Shown here one piece after another: positions 9,252 through 17,037 of a DNA stretch of 64,000 nt. Position 1 is the first letter of the stretch, and each line of letters begins with the position of its first letter. Made by a program: the position numbers and the translations under genes. The notes beneath the pieces were generated by a model that saw only the letters and a list, made by a program, of their open reading frames with translations, did not search any database and was not told the origin of the DNA. This DNA comes from Alistipes sp. (GTDB taxonomy: Bacteria > Bacteroidota > Bacteroidia > Bacteroidales > Rikenellaceae): the NCBI GenBank assembly GCA_029068505.1, contig JAIECN010000077.1, positions 1-64,000 of the forward strand, written 5' to 3'.

Positions 9252-10004
9252 TCAGTCGCGTCGTCCGAGAATCAGGAAGACGTAGTAGAGCACCGAAGCC
9301 ACGGCGCTCAACGCCGCCACCAGGTAGGTGCGGGCCGCCCACGAGAGGGCCTCCTTGGCCTGCACCAGCTGCGCGCCCTGCATCGTGCGGCTCGCTTCCA
9401 GCCACTCCAGCGCGCGGGCCGAAGCGTTGTATTCCACGGGCAGCGTCACGATCGAGAAGATCGCCGACATGGCGATCATCCCCACACCGATCCAGCACAA
9501 GATTTCGTTCTGCGTCGCGGCCAGAAGCACCAGCCCGGCGATGATCACCCATGTGGCGGCCGTCGAGGCGAACTGCACGGCCGGCACCAGCTGCGAGCGG
9601 AGCTTCAGCGGGGCGTATTCGCGGGCATGCTGGATCGCATGGCCGCATTCGTGCGCCGCCACGGCCGCCGCGGCCACGCTGTCCGAGCCGTATACCGCGT
9701 CGCTCAAGTTCACGGTCATCGTCTGCGGGTTGAAGTGGTCGGTCAGGTGTCCTTTGACATGGGTCACCTTCACGTTGCGGATGTTGTTGTCGCGCAGCAT
9801 CTTTTCGGCCACTTCGGCCCCCGTCAGCCCGCCCGGGAAGCGCACCTTCGAATATTTCTTGAATACGGATTGCAGGCGCGCCTGCACTGCATAGCCGAGC
9901 ACGCCGATGACCACGATCAGCAACACCATGCCCATCGTCGCCGTGTCGTAGCGCTCCGTGTAAGGATAGCTTGCTTGCAGCAAGCCCAAAAGCGGTTGGA
10001 TCAT
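9252..10004 (-). CDS. YugP-type zinc metallopeptidase
   Basis: A 250-residue membrane protein. A transmembrane segment (GMVLLIVVIGVLGYAV) comes near residue 30, a zinc site AAHECGHAIQH (HExxH variant HECGH) near residue 137, and two further hydrophobic stretches follow (VIIAGLVLLA, LSAVASVLYYVFLIL). This matches the Zn_peptidase_2/YugP family, whose substrates are poorly known. It starts 9 bp after the SDR stop and ends 4 bp before the SGNH start. A later in-frame start, MGMVLLIVV, is possible. Confidence 0.9.
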   Translation of the reverse strand: MIQPLLGLLQASYPYTERYDTATMGMVLLIVVIGVLGYAVQARLQSVFKKYSKVRFPGGLTGAEVAEKMLRDNNIRNVKVTHVKGHLTDHFNPQTMTVNLSDAVYGSDSVAAAAVAAHECGHAIQHAREYAPLKLRSQLVPAVQFASTAATWVIIAGLVLLAATQNEILCWIGVGMIAMSAIFSIVTLPVEYNASARALEWLEASRTMQGAQLVQAKEALSWAARTYLVAALSAVASVLYYVFLILGRRD

Positions 10005-10013
10005 AAGGATATC

Positions 10014-10760
10014 TTAATTTTTTCTATGTGTATAATATGCCCCTGCCTGCTGGGCCGGCATCAGCACCATGTCGTTCACGTTCATGTGCGCAGGCAGCTG
10101 CGCCGCCCATGCGATCGCTTCTGCAATATCTTCGCCACGCAGCGGCGTCACGCCGTCGTAAACCCGGTCGGCGCGCTGCCGGTCGCCGTGGAACCGCACG
10201 CACGAAAACTCCGTCTCGACCATCCCCGGGCGGATCTCCGTCACCTTGACTCCCGACGCCAGCAGATCGGCTCGCATCGCCTGCGAAAGCGCATGCACCG
10301 CATGCTTCGACGCGCAGTAGACGGCGCCGTTCTCATAGGGTTCCGTGCCAGCGATCGAGCCGATGTTGACGATGTGTCCCGCGCCGCGGGCCGCCATCTT
10401 CGCCGCAACGACGCGCGTCACATAGAGCAGTCCTTTCACGTTGGTGTCGATCATCGCGTCCCAGTCGCGGGTATCGCCCCGGTCGATGTGTTCCAGACCC
10501 GCCGCCAGTCCGGCGTTGTTCACCAGCAGGTCGACCGTCTCCAGCGGTTCCAGGTGGCGGCGCACCGCCGCTTCGTCTCGCACGTCGAAACACAGCGTCC
10601 GGCACTCGCCGCCCGCCGCTTCGATCTCCCGGCGCAGGCTTTCGAGCCGTTCCGCCCGGCGTCCCGTCGCCACGACGGCGTAGCCTGCGGCCGCCAGCCG
10701 CAGCGCCGTCGCCCGGCCTATGCCCGACGTCGCCCCTGTGATGAGCGCTTGTTTTTTCAT
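10014..10760 (-). CDS. Short-chain dehydrogenase/reductase (YdfG-like)
   Basis: A 248-residue cytoplasmic oxidoreductase. The ORF track extends far upstream into the divergent permease gene. The ATG at 10760 (MKKQALITGATSGIGRA) is the real start, with a promoter about 20 bp upstream. The Rossmann cofactor site is TGATSGIGRA, followed by NNAGLA, the catalytic Ser in NIGSIAGTE and YCASKHA (YxxxK). An Arg-rich stretch after strand 2 (TGRRAERL) suggests NADP(H). The family includes YdfG-like 3-hydroxy acid dehydrogenases; the substrate is unknown. It appears to head the run SDR-yugP-SGNH-MBOAT-PAP2. Confidence 0.93.
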   Translation of the reverse strand: MKKQALITGATSGIGRATALRLAAAGYAVVATGRRAERLESLRREIEAAGGECRTLCFDVRDEAAVRRHLEPLETVDLLVNNAGLAAGLEHIDRGDTRDWDAMIDTNVKGLLYVTRVVAAKMAARGAGHIVNIGSIAGTEPYENGAVYCASKHAVHALSQAMRADLLASGVKVTEIRPGMVETEFSCVRFHGDRQRADRVYDGVTPLRGEDIAEAIAWAAQLPAHMNVNDMVLMPAQQAGAYYTHRKN

Positions 10761-10780
10761 AAAAGTGCTGTTTCTTTGGG

Positions 10781-10788
10781 CAAAAGTA
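10781..10788 (-). promoter_or_regulatory. -7 box of the SDR operon promoter
   Basis: On the minus strand this reads TACTTTTG, an exact TAnnTTTG match 20 bp before the SDR ATG. A weaker plus-strand box, TTACTTTG at 10801-10808, may serve the divergent permease gene. Confidence 0.6.
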
Positions 10789-10857
10789 CGAAATTTTATG
10801 TTACTTTGCATAACTTTTACTGCGCGATTGCCGGTTTTCCGTAAATCCCGATCCCCT

Positions 10858-12102
10858 TTGGAACTCGCTTTTTTCATAGCCCGACGTACGGCCCGGTCGC
10901 TCTCCGGAGCGAAACCCGGCGTGATGGAGCGCATCGCCGTGGTGTCGGTGGCGTTGAGCCTCGGCGCCATGATCCTGGCGCTGGCCGTGATCATGGGGTT
11001 CAAGCGCGAGATCACGCACAAGATCGCCGGCTTCGCGGCCCATGCCACGCTGACCGACGTGCGCGGCGTCCGCGCATTCGACAGCACGCCGGTGCGACGC
11101 AGCGAGCATCTGGAGCGGTTCGTCGGCGCCGTCGACGGATTCGTCGCCATGACTCCCTACGCCGTGCGCCAGGGCATCGTCCGCACCGACGAGACGGTCG
11201 AGGGTGTCCTGTTGAAAGGGGTCGACAGCACCTACGACTGGCGGTTCTTCGCCGAGTGGCTGCAAGAGGGGGCCTTGCCGCATGCGGGCGGAGCCGTCCG
11301 CACCAAGGAAATCCTATTGTCGCGCAACCTGGCCCGCCGGCTCCGGCTCGGCGTCGGCGACCGGGCCGAAATGCTCTTCGTCGAGCACGGCGCGACACCG
11401 CGGCGCGACCGGTTCAAGGTAGCCGGCATCTACTCCTCCGGCATGGACGAGCTGGACGACGCGGTAGTTATGACCGACCTGCGCAACGTGCAGCGCCTGG
11501 CCGACTGGTCGGCGCAGGAAATCACCGGCTACGAAATCTTCACCCGCGACATCGCCTCGGCCGACGATTTCGTGCGGCGCCTCAACCGGGCGATCCTCTA
11601 CGACGAAAGCGACGATACGGCCAACCTGACGGCCTTGAGCGTCCGCGAGCAGTACGCCAACATCTTCGACTGGCTGAAGGCCCACGATGTCAACGCCGCG
11701 GTCATCATCGTCATCATGCTCGCCGTCGCTTTTTTCAACATGACCTCCGCGTTGTTGATCCTCGTCATGGAGCGTGCGCGCATGATCGGATTGTTGAAGA
11801 CATTCGGCATGCGCAACGGCGCCCTGCGGCGCATCTTCCTCTATCGGGCGCTTTTCATCGCCTTGCGCGGCATGGCCTGGGGCAACGGCATCGGCCTGGC
11901 CTTGTGTCTTTTGCAGCAGGCCACCGGATGGGCGAAACTCAACGCCGAAGGTTATCTGCTTGCGCGCGTACCCATCGATCTGGGGTGGGAATGGTTGTTG
12001 TTGCTCGATGCCGGGGTCTTGGCCGTCATCGCGGCCCTGCTCGTGATCCCCACCCATGTCGTTTCCAAAATCAAGCCCGTCGAGGCGATCCGCTACGAAT
12101 GA
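10858..12102 (+). CDS. LolC/LolE-like ABC transporter permease (FtsX family)
   Basis: A 414-residue inner-membrane protein from a TTG start at 10858 (MELAFFIARRTARS). The track start at 10720 and the ATG near 10798 fall in the divergent SDR gene or its promoter, and the residues from here match the usual start of the family. One transmembrane segment (VVSVALSLGAMILALAVIMGF) is followed by a periplasmic MacB/LolE-like domain of about 200 residues and three C-terminal segments, ending in VVSKIKPVEAIRYE as these permeases typically do. It probably works in lipoprotein release to the outer membrane; no ATPase gene is adjacent. ubiE overlaps its stop (ATGA). Confidence 0.88.
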   Translation: MELAFFIARRTARSLSGAKPGVMERIAVVSVALSLGAMILALAVIMGFKREITHKIAGFAAHATLTDVRGVRAFDSTPVRRSEHLERFVGAVDGFVAMTPYAVRQGIVRTDETVEGVLLKGVDSTYDWRFFAEWLQEGALPHAGGAVRTKEILLSRNLARRLRLGVGDRAEMLFVEHGATPRRDRFKVAGIYSSGMDELDDAVVMTDLRNVQRLADWSAQEITGYEIFTRDIASADDFVRRLNRAILYDESDDTANLTALSVREQYANIFDWLKAHDVNAAVIIVIMLAVAFFNMTSALLILVMERARMIGLLKTFGMRNGALRRIFLYRALFIALRGMAWGNGIGLALCLLQQATGWAKLNAEGYLLARVPIDLGWEWLLLLDAGVLAVIAALLVIPTHVVSKIKPVEAIRYE

Positions 12103-12827
12103 CCGTGAAACCCTACCATACGCAACGCTCCAAAAAGGAGGAGGTGCAGACGATGTTCGACCGCATCGCCCCGCGCTACGATCTCTTGAACCACACCTTG
12201 TCGCTCAACATCGACCGGCTGTGGCGCCGGCGTGTCGTGGAGGAGGTGCGGCGCGGCCGGCCGCAGCGGGTGCTCGACGTCGCCACCGGCACCGGCGACC
12301 TGGCGCTCGAAACGGCGCGGCGCATGCCCGGAGTGCAGGTGACGGGCGTCGACCTCTCCGAGCGGATGCTCGATGCCGCCCGGCGCAAGGCTGCGGCCCG
12401 CGGACTCGACGGTCGCGTGACCCTCGTGCAGGGCGATGCCGAGCGGCTCGGTTTCGACGATGCGTCGTTCGACGCCGCGACCGTAGCGTTCGGCGTGCGC
12501 AACTTCGGCGACCTCGATGCCGGACTGCGCGAGCTGGCCCGCACAATAAGACCCGGGGGCCGGATCGTTATCCTGGAGTTCTCGCGGCCGCGGAACCGTG
12601 TGTTCCGGGCTTTGTTCGAGTTTTATTCGTTCCGCATCCTGCCCCTCGTCGGCGGCGCGGTTTCCCGCGACCGGCAGGCCTACGCCTACCTGCCCGCTTC
12701 GGTCGGGGCGTTCCCCGCCCCCGAGGAGTTCATGCGCATGATGGAGCGGGCCGGATTCGCCGGATGCTGCGCGCGCAGCCAGAGTTTCGGAATCGCACAA
12801 ATATATATAGGCCATCGGCCGGAATGA
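12099..12827 (+). CDS. ubiE: Demethylmenaquinone methyltransferase (UbiE/MenG)
   Basis: A 242-residue cytoplasmic SAM-dependent enzyme that makes menaquinone from demethylmenaquinone. The UbiE signature MFDRIAPRYDLLNHTLSL comes at residues 20-37, the SAM site VLDVATGTGDLAL near residue 60, then GVDLSERMLDAAR, and VAFGVRNFGDLD near residue 130 as the second UbiE signature. The start ATG overlaps the permease stop (ATGA), and the stop overlaps the next start in the same way, so three genes are translationally coupled. The track ORF starting at 11256 is the same frame extended into the permease gene. Bacteroidales use menaquinone, so menG is the functional name. Confidence 0.96.
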   Translation: MTVKPYHTQRSKKEEVQTMFDRIAPRYDLLNHTLSLNIDRLWRRRVVEEVRRGRPQRVLDVATGTGDLALETARRMPGVQVTGVDLSERMLDAARRKAAARGLDGRVTLVQGDAERLGFDDASFDAATVAFGVRNFGDLDAGLRELARTIRPGGRIVILEFSRPRNRVFRALFEFYSFRILPLVGGAVSRDRQAYAYLPASVGAFPAPEEFMRMMERAGFAGCCARSQSFGIAQIYIGHRPE

Positions 12828-13393
12828 AAAATATGAGTGAATCGACAAAAAAATATTCGGCCCGCTGCCGTTCGAAGCTCCGCTGCGGAATCCGCGCCTC
12901 GGTGTGGATGCTTTGCATCGTTTTTTGTTTGGGGGCCGGGTCGTGCCGCCGGGCCGCCGACAAGGCGCGCCGCAACATCCGGGTCGAACGCATCGAGCAG
13001 ATCGAGATGCGCGGCACGGGCGGCTGCGACATCGTTTTGGAGGTGCGCAACGACACGCGCTACAAGCTGTCGCTCAACAGCGCCTCGTTCGATTTTTTCT
13101 ACGGGTCGGCCCGGGTCGTCACCGTCGCGTTGCGCGAGCCGGTCGAGGTGCCGCGCCGCGGCGTACACCGCGTCGTCACCCCCTGGAAGTGGCGCATCGG
13201 CGATCCTTTGGCGCTCTATGCCTTTTCCCGGCGCCTGGGGCAGGATGATTTTTCCGGCATCGCCGTTTCGTGCTCGGTCGCAGGGCGCGGAGGCCCCGTG
13301 CCGTTTCTCTTCGAGCGCGAGCGGATGCCGTTGCCCGAATTCTTGGCCGCTTTCGGTTTGACGGCGCAGGATGTCAAAGGTTATTTGAAATAG
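12824..13393 (+). CDS. LEA2-like lipoprotein of unknown function
   Basis: A 189-residue protein. The ATG at 12824 overlaps the ubiE stop. Other in-frame starts are 12833 and a Met at codon 29 that would give the compact lipoprotein signal MLCIVFCLGAGSCRRA. After the lipobox cysteine the chain is beta-rich, with segments such as GGCDIVLEVRNDTRYKLSLNSASFDFFYG and VPRRGVHRVVTPWKW, reminiscent of water-stress/LEA type 2 domains. That resemblance is my reading and is not certain. It is probably exported and membrane-anchored, co-transcribed with the permease and ubiE. Confidence 0.65.
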   Translation: MKNMSESTKKYSARCRSKLRCGIRASVWMLCIVFCLGAGSCRRAADKARRNIRVERIEQIEMRGTGGCDIVLEVRNDTRYKLSLNSASFDFFYGSARVVTVALREPVEVPRRGVHRVVTPWKWRIGDPLALYAFSRRLGQDDFSGIAVSCSVAGRGGPVPFLFERERMPLPEFLAAFGLTAQDVKGYLK

Positions 13394-13463
13394 TTCAGGG
13401 ATGTCGGGCCGGAGCGCCCCTCCCTTCGATTTTTGGATGAGTATTTAAATTGTGTTCGTGTCT

Positions 13464-13934
13464 ATGCGCAATCTCTTGTTCTTTGTTTTGTCCGTTTTCG
13501 CCGCGGCCGGCTCGCACGCTGCCGCAGCGCAGTCGCTCGACGCCTTCAAGCAGCGTCTGGAGCGCCCCGTAGTCTGCGAGTCGTCGGGCGCGACGGCTCG
13601 GGTGGTCATCGACGAATACGGCGATGCAGCGTCGGCCGTCGAGTCGGCCGCAGCCGCCGGGCGTCATTTTTACGTCAAAGGATACCGGGTCTGCATCTAT
13701 GCCGACAACGGCGAGGAGGCCCGTGCGGGCGCCGTAGCAGCCCGGAACCTCTTCACCGAGACCTTCCCCGGCATCCGCACCTACATGATCTACGAAAACC
13801 CCTATTTTCGGGTCACGGTCGGCGACTGTCTCACCGTCGAGGAGGCGATTATTCTTAAAGGGCGCGTCTCGGCCACCTTTCCCAAGGCGTTCCCCAAGAG
13901 CGAGCAGCTGTCGTTGGCCGATTTTTCGCGTTGA
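13464..13934 (+). CDS. Secreted SPOR-like protein
   Basis: A 156-residue protein with a signal peptide (MRNLLFFVLSVFAAAGSHAAAAQ, cleavage probably around AAA-QS). The ATG at 13464 starts directly at the signal; the track start at 13452 is a GTG four codons earlier. The mature part contains YRVCIYADNGEEARAGA and IYENPYFRVTVGDCLTVEEA, the two halves of a SPOR-type repeat as seen in many small Bacteroidetes proteins. SPOR domains bind denuded peptidoglycan at division sites. The fit is good by pattern but unverified. Confidence 0.7.
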   Translation: MRNLLFFVLSVFAAAGSHAAAAQSLDAFKQRLERPVVCESSGATARVVIDEYGDAASAVESAAAAGRHFYVKGYRVCIYADNGEEARAGAVAARNLFTETFPGIRTYMIYENPYFRVTVGDCLTVEEAIILKGRVSATFPKAFPKSEQLSLADFSR

Positions 13935-13968
13935 AAAAAGCCCTTTTTGAAAATTATTTAGTTTTTTC

Positions 13969-13998
13969 TTGCATATTCCGCACGATTACCTAACTTTG
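13969..13998 (+). promoter_or_regulatory. Full-consensus promoter of the Cys-rich lipoprotein gene
   Basis: TTG (13969-13971), a spacer of exactly 19 bases, then TAACTTTG (13991-13998). Both boxes match the Bacteroidetes consensus. The ATG lies 40 bp downstream. One of the best promoters in the window. Confidence 0.8.
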
Positions 13999-14037
13999 CG
14001 GCGATACAAAACAACTAATTTCTAAACATTTAAAGCT

Positions 14038-14253
14038 ATGAAAAAGATTCTTTCTTTCGTTGTTGTCATGGCTGCCGTAGCTATGGTAGGCTGCGCAGGG
14101 AACTCGAATAAGAAAGCTGCCGAGGCACAGGCCGAGCCGGCAGCCGTAGAGGCCGCCGCTTGCGACAAGTGCGAGGGCGAGTGCACCGAGGAGTGCGAGA
14201 AGTGCGACTCGACCGCTTGCGAGAAGTGCGAGAAAACGTGCTGCAACAAGTAA
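14038..14253 (+). CDS. Small cysteine-rich lipoprotein
   Basis: A 71-residue protein. The lipoprotein signal is MKKILSFVVVMAAVAMVGCAG. An Ala/Glu-rich spacer follows, then a C-terminal 32 residues with nine cysteines in CxxC-like spacing (CDKCEGECTEECEKCDSTAC, CEKCEKTCC). The cysteine pattern with many Glu and Lys suggests metal binding or disulfide cross-linking outside the inner membrane. I know no named family. It is a single-gene unit with a consensus promoter and a strong bidirectional terminator, so it is probably well expressed. Confidence 0.85.
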   Translation: MKKILSFVVVMAAVAMVGCAGNSNKKAAEAQAEPAAVEAAACDKCEGECTEECEKCDSTACEKCEKTCCNK

Positions 14254-14273
14254 TATCGGTTCGATACGAATGA

Positions 14274-14305
14274 AAATCGGGGTTCCCATGCGGGAACCCC
14301 GATTT
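14274..14305 (+). terminator. Bidirectional terminator
   Basis: A perfect 14-bp inverted repeat AAATCGGGGTTCCC/GGGAACCCCGATTT with an ATGC loop lies between the Cys-rich lipoprotein gene (plus) and the beta-barrel gene (minus). Confidence 0.8.
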
Positions 14306-14371
14306 CAATATGGGGATGGCATCCGGGGGCCGGTTCGGTTTCCGAACCCCCCGATCCGCCGTCCCTTGTTT

Positions 14372-14998
14372 TCAGAACGACACGCCGACCCGCACGCCGA
14401 AGTTGTTCAAGTTGTTGACCGAGTAGACCAGCACGTCGCCGCTGTTGGTCGCATAGCTGTAGTAGAGCGCCAGATGGAATCCCAGGCGGTAGTTGGGATT
14501 GGGGAAGATCGACAGACCCACCTCGGGTGCGACATAGAATCCCCACGTGTCGGTATATTGTTTCAAAACATAGTAGTAGCTCGAAAGCTGTGCATAGTTG
14601 GCGCCCAGTTTCAGACCGACATAGGGTTGCAGCACGCTTTTGTTGTACCAGCTGTAACGTCCCGACACGCCGAACGGCAGTTGGAACACCGCATGCTTCT
14701 GGTTGGTCGTCAGGGCCGAACCCGCATTCGGGTACAGCGTGCGGCGGTCGATGTCCTGCAAGTTCGTGTGGAACGAGATGAACGGGCCGACGGCCACGGC
14801 CGGCGTGATGCGGTAGCCGCCCTCGAAATTCATGCCCCAGCCCGAAGCCTTGTCGGCGAAGCTGTCGCCCACAGGCACGTTGACCTGCCAGTCGATGTTG
14901 ATGTAGGAGTTGGGGAAAAGCTGCGCTTTGCTCGGTTGTGCGATGGCCAGCAGCAGGGCGCAGAGCGCGAGTATCCGAAAATATTTGGTCGTTTTCAT
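14372..14998 (-). CDS. Outer-membrane beta-barrel protein
   Basis: A 208-residue protein with a cleavable signal (MKTTKYFRILALCALLLAIAQPSKAQ) and alternating hydrophobic/aromatic strands through to a C-terminal strand ending in VRVGVSF with a terminal Phe, as in outer-membrane barrels. Segments such as GMNFEGGYRITPAVAVGPFISF and YRLGFHLALYYSYATN fit a small 8-10-strand barrel of the OmpA/OmpW-like general type. Function unknown. It follows the DUF4136 lipoprotein gene by 12 bp and is probably in the same operon. Confidence 0.8.
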   Translation of the reverse strand: MKTTKYFRILALCALLLAIAQPSKAQLFPNSYINIDWQVNVPVGDSFADKASGWGMNFEGGYRITPAVAVGPFISFHTNLQDIDRRTLYPNAGSALTTNQKHAVFQLPFGVSGRYSWYNKSVLQPYVGLKLGANYAQLSSYYYVLKQYTDTWGFYVAPEVGLSIFPNPNYRLGFHLALYYSYATNSGDVLVYSVNNLNNFGVRVGVSF

Positions 14999-15010
14999 GG
15001 TTGTTGAGTG

Positions 15011-15652
15011 TTATTCGTAAAGATAGGGGGATTGTGCGAACGCCTGGTCGATGGCTTCCAGCGTGCGGCGTTGGTTGAGCTTGGCGTTCGAGGTCAGCAG
15101 ACCGCCGATGAAGCTGTCCCAGACGATGGGCAGACGCTTGCCGGCGGTCGGCAGGGCGTCGAGGTTGACCATTTCGATCAGCAGCGAGCCGGCCGTGTAG
15201 CCATAGTAAACTTGGTAGGGATAGTACCAGTCGGCCCAGTCGCCCCAGTAGCCCGGCGTCCAGTAGTAGGGGTAGTACCACCACCAGTAGGGGTTGCTGT
15301 TGCCCACGAAGTAGGTTTCGCGTTCCACATAGCTGAGCTGGAGGCCCAGGTCGGCCGTCTCCTTGGCGTCGGTGCGGATGTAACCCGCCGACTGCATGCC
15401 GGCAGCTACGGCGGCTATGATTTCCAGGGCGTTTTCGTCTTTCCAGTACTCGGTTTTGTTGCTGTTGCCCATCAGCAGGATGCTGTCGGGGATGTAGTAG
15501 GTGTCGAAAGCCGCGAAGTCGGCCTGGGTGTCGTGGTCGGTGTAGACCAGGTAGTCCCGGTGCAGATCCGACGTCGAGGGGTCTTTCTGGCACGCGCAGA
15601 TCGTCGCCGCGAGCAGCGCGACCGCAAGGTAGTGGATGGTTTTGAAGGTCAT
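15011..15652 (-). CDS. DUF4136 lipoprotein
   Basis: A 213-residue protein with a lipobox (LLAATICACQKD) and the DUF4136 pattern: DLHRDYLVYTDHDTQADFAAFDTYYIPD after the signal, an EIIAAVAAGMQSAGYIRT segment and a Tyr/Trp-rich stretch (YWWWYYPYYWTPGYWGDW) before VNLDALPTAGKRLPIVWDSFIGG. DUF4136 lipoproteins are common in Bacteroidetes and have no established function. It is the first gene of a two-gene operon with a beta-barrel protein, so an outer-membrane role is likely. Confidence 0.88.
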   Translation of the reverse strand: MTFKTIHYLAVALLAATICACQKDPSTSDLHRDYLVYTDHDTQADFAAFDTYYIPDSILLMGNSNKTEYWKDENALEIIAAVAAGMQSAGYIRTDAKETADLGLQLSYVERETYFVGNSNPYWWWYYPYYWTPGYWGDWADWYYPYQVYYGYTAGSLLIEMVNLDALPTAGKRLPIVWDSFIGGLLTSNAKLNQRRTLEAIDQAFAQSPYLYE

Positions 15653-15744
15653 GGTTTTTCTGATTTTGGTTTGCTGTCAGGCGGAGGCGGTTCAAAATTC
15701 GTTCCGCAATGGCGCGGCGCTTCGGAAAAATTCGTCCGGACAAC

Positions 15745-15774
15745 AAAAAAGACGCTCTCTTTCAAGAAAGCGTC
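15745..15774 (-). terminator. Terminator after folE
   Basis: On the minus strand a hairpin GACGCTTTCTT...GAGAGCGTC is followed by TTTTTT. It lies 29 bp past the folE stop. Confidence 0.75.
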
Positions 15775-15802
15775 CGAACGGGAAGCGATAACGGAGTATT
15801 GG

Positions 15803-16411
15803 TTACCGGTATCGGTGCGAAATGAGGGTCATGAATTCTTCGCGCGTGCGGTGATCCGACAGAAAGATGCCCGTGAAGGCCGATGTCGTGGTCGCCGAGC
15901 CTTGTTTCTCCACGCCGCGCATCTGCATGCACATGTGGCTCGCTTCGATCACTACGGCTACGCCCATCGGGTCGAGCGCCTCCTGGATGCAGTCGCGGAT
16001 TTGCACAGTCAGCCGCTCCTGCACTTGCAGCCGCCGCGCGAAGCATTCGACCACCCGGGCGATCTTCGAGAGTCCCGTGATGCGGCCGTTGGGGATGTAG
16101 GCCACGTGCGCCTTCCCGTAGAACGGCAGCATGTGGTGCTCGCACAGCGAGTAGAGTTCGATGTCTTTGACCAGTACCATCTGTTTGTACTCCTCGCGGA
16201 ACATCGCCGAACGGATGATGTCGAGCGGGTTTTCGGTGTAGCCTTTCGTCAGGAACGCCATCGCCTTGGCCACGCGTTCGGGGGTCTTCAGCAGCCCCTC
16301 GCGGGCGGTATCTTCGCCCAGCAGGCGGAGTATCTCGCTATAATGGCTGGCGAGCGCCTCGATTTTCGCGGGATCGAAGCGTTCTTCCTTTTCGTAGATT
16401 TTCGATTCCAT
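15803..16411 (-). CDS. folE: GTP cyclohydrolase I
   Basis: A 202-residue enzyme that converts GTP to 7,8-dihydroneopterin triphosphate, the first step of folate and pterin synthesis. Start chosen at [10 protein letters not shown] (16411), 11 codons inside the track ORF, because upstream residues run into the promoter. The zinc and active-site residues are present: [12 protein letters not shown] (Cys and His ligands), [18 protein letters not shown], and [19 protein letters not shown] with the second Cys ligand. Length is typical. It follows rdgB by 40 bp and also has its own -7 box. Confidence 0.97.
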   Translation of the reverse strand: MESKIYEKEERFDPAKIEALASHYSEILRLLGEDTAREGLLKTPERVAKAMAFLTKGYTENPLDIIRSAMFREEYKQMVLVKDIELYSLCEHHMLPFYGKAHVAYIPNGRITGLSKIARVVECFARRLQVQERLTVQIRDCIQEALDPMGVAVVIEASHMCMQMRGVEKQGSATTTSAFTGIFLSDHRTREEFMTLISHRYR

Positions 16412-16441
16412 GGGAATGTCTGCAAATATTCGAAACGGCGG

Positions 16442-16449
16442 CAAAGGTA
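16442..16449 (-). promoter_or_regulatory. -7 box in front of folE
   Basis: Reads TACCTTTG on the minus strand, 31 bp before the folE ATG and just past the rdgB stop, so folE can be expressed independently of rdgB. Confidence 0.6.
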
Positions 16450-16451
16450 CC

Positions 16452-17033
16452 TTATTTATTCATCGAATGCAAATACTCCGCAAGCCGGCGTACGGCGCGG
16501 CCGCGGTGCGACACGAGGTTTTTCTCCTCGGCGCTCATCTCGGCGAAAGTCTTGTCGCCGTCTTCGGGTATGAAAAGCGGGTCGTAGCCGAAGCCCTCGG
16601 TTCCGCGCTCGGCGTCGACGATCCGGCCCTCGACGATCCCCTCGAAAAGGTGTTCTTCGCCTCGGACGATGAGCGCGATGACCGTGCGGAAGCGTGCCCG
16701 GCGGTTCATCTGACCCTCCAAATTCTTCAGCAGCAGTCGGTTGTTCGCCGCGAAGTCGTGGCCGTCGGTCGCATAGCGGGCCGAATGTACGCCCGGCGCT
16801 CCGCCGAGCGCTTCGACTTCCAGCCCTGTGTCGTCGGCGAAACAGTCGCGGCCCGTGCGTTCGTAGAGGTAGCGGGCCTTTTGCAGGGCGTTGCCCTCGA
16901 TGGTGGGCTGCGTCTCGGGAATCTCCTCCTCGATGCCGCAGTCGCGGGGCGTCAGCAGGCGGAAGCCGTCGCCCAATACAGCCTGCACCTCGCTGATTTT
17001 ATGGGCATTGTTGGTGGCAAAAACGAGTTCCAT
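16452..17033 (-). CDS. rdgB: XTP/dITP diphosphatase (Ham1/RdgB)
   Basis: A 193-residue house-cleaning enzyme that hydrolyses non-canonical purine nucleoside triphosphates (dITP, XTP) to monophosphates. The start [12 protein letters not shown] at 17033 is the normal Ham1 N-terminus (T/S-x-N-x-x-K); the track ORF adds 19 spurious residues. Further signatures: [23 protein letters not shown] near residue 70, [11 protein letters not shown] near residue 150 and [10 protein letters not shown] near the end. It follows a hypothetical lipoprotein gene by 4 bp. Confidence 0.97.
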   Translation of the reverse strand: MELVFATNNAHKISEVQAVLGDGFRLLTPRDCGIEEEIPETQPTIEGNALQKARYLYERTGRDCFADDTGLEVEALGGAPGVHSARYATDGHDFAANNRLLLKNLEGQMNRRARFRTVIALIVRGEEHLFEGIVEGRIVDAERGTEGFGYDPLFIPEDGDKTFAEMSAEEKNLVSHRGRAVRRLAEYLHSMNK

Positions 17034-17037
17034 ATTA

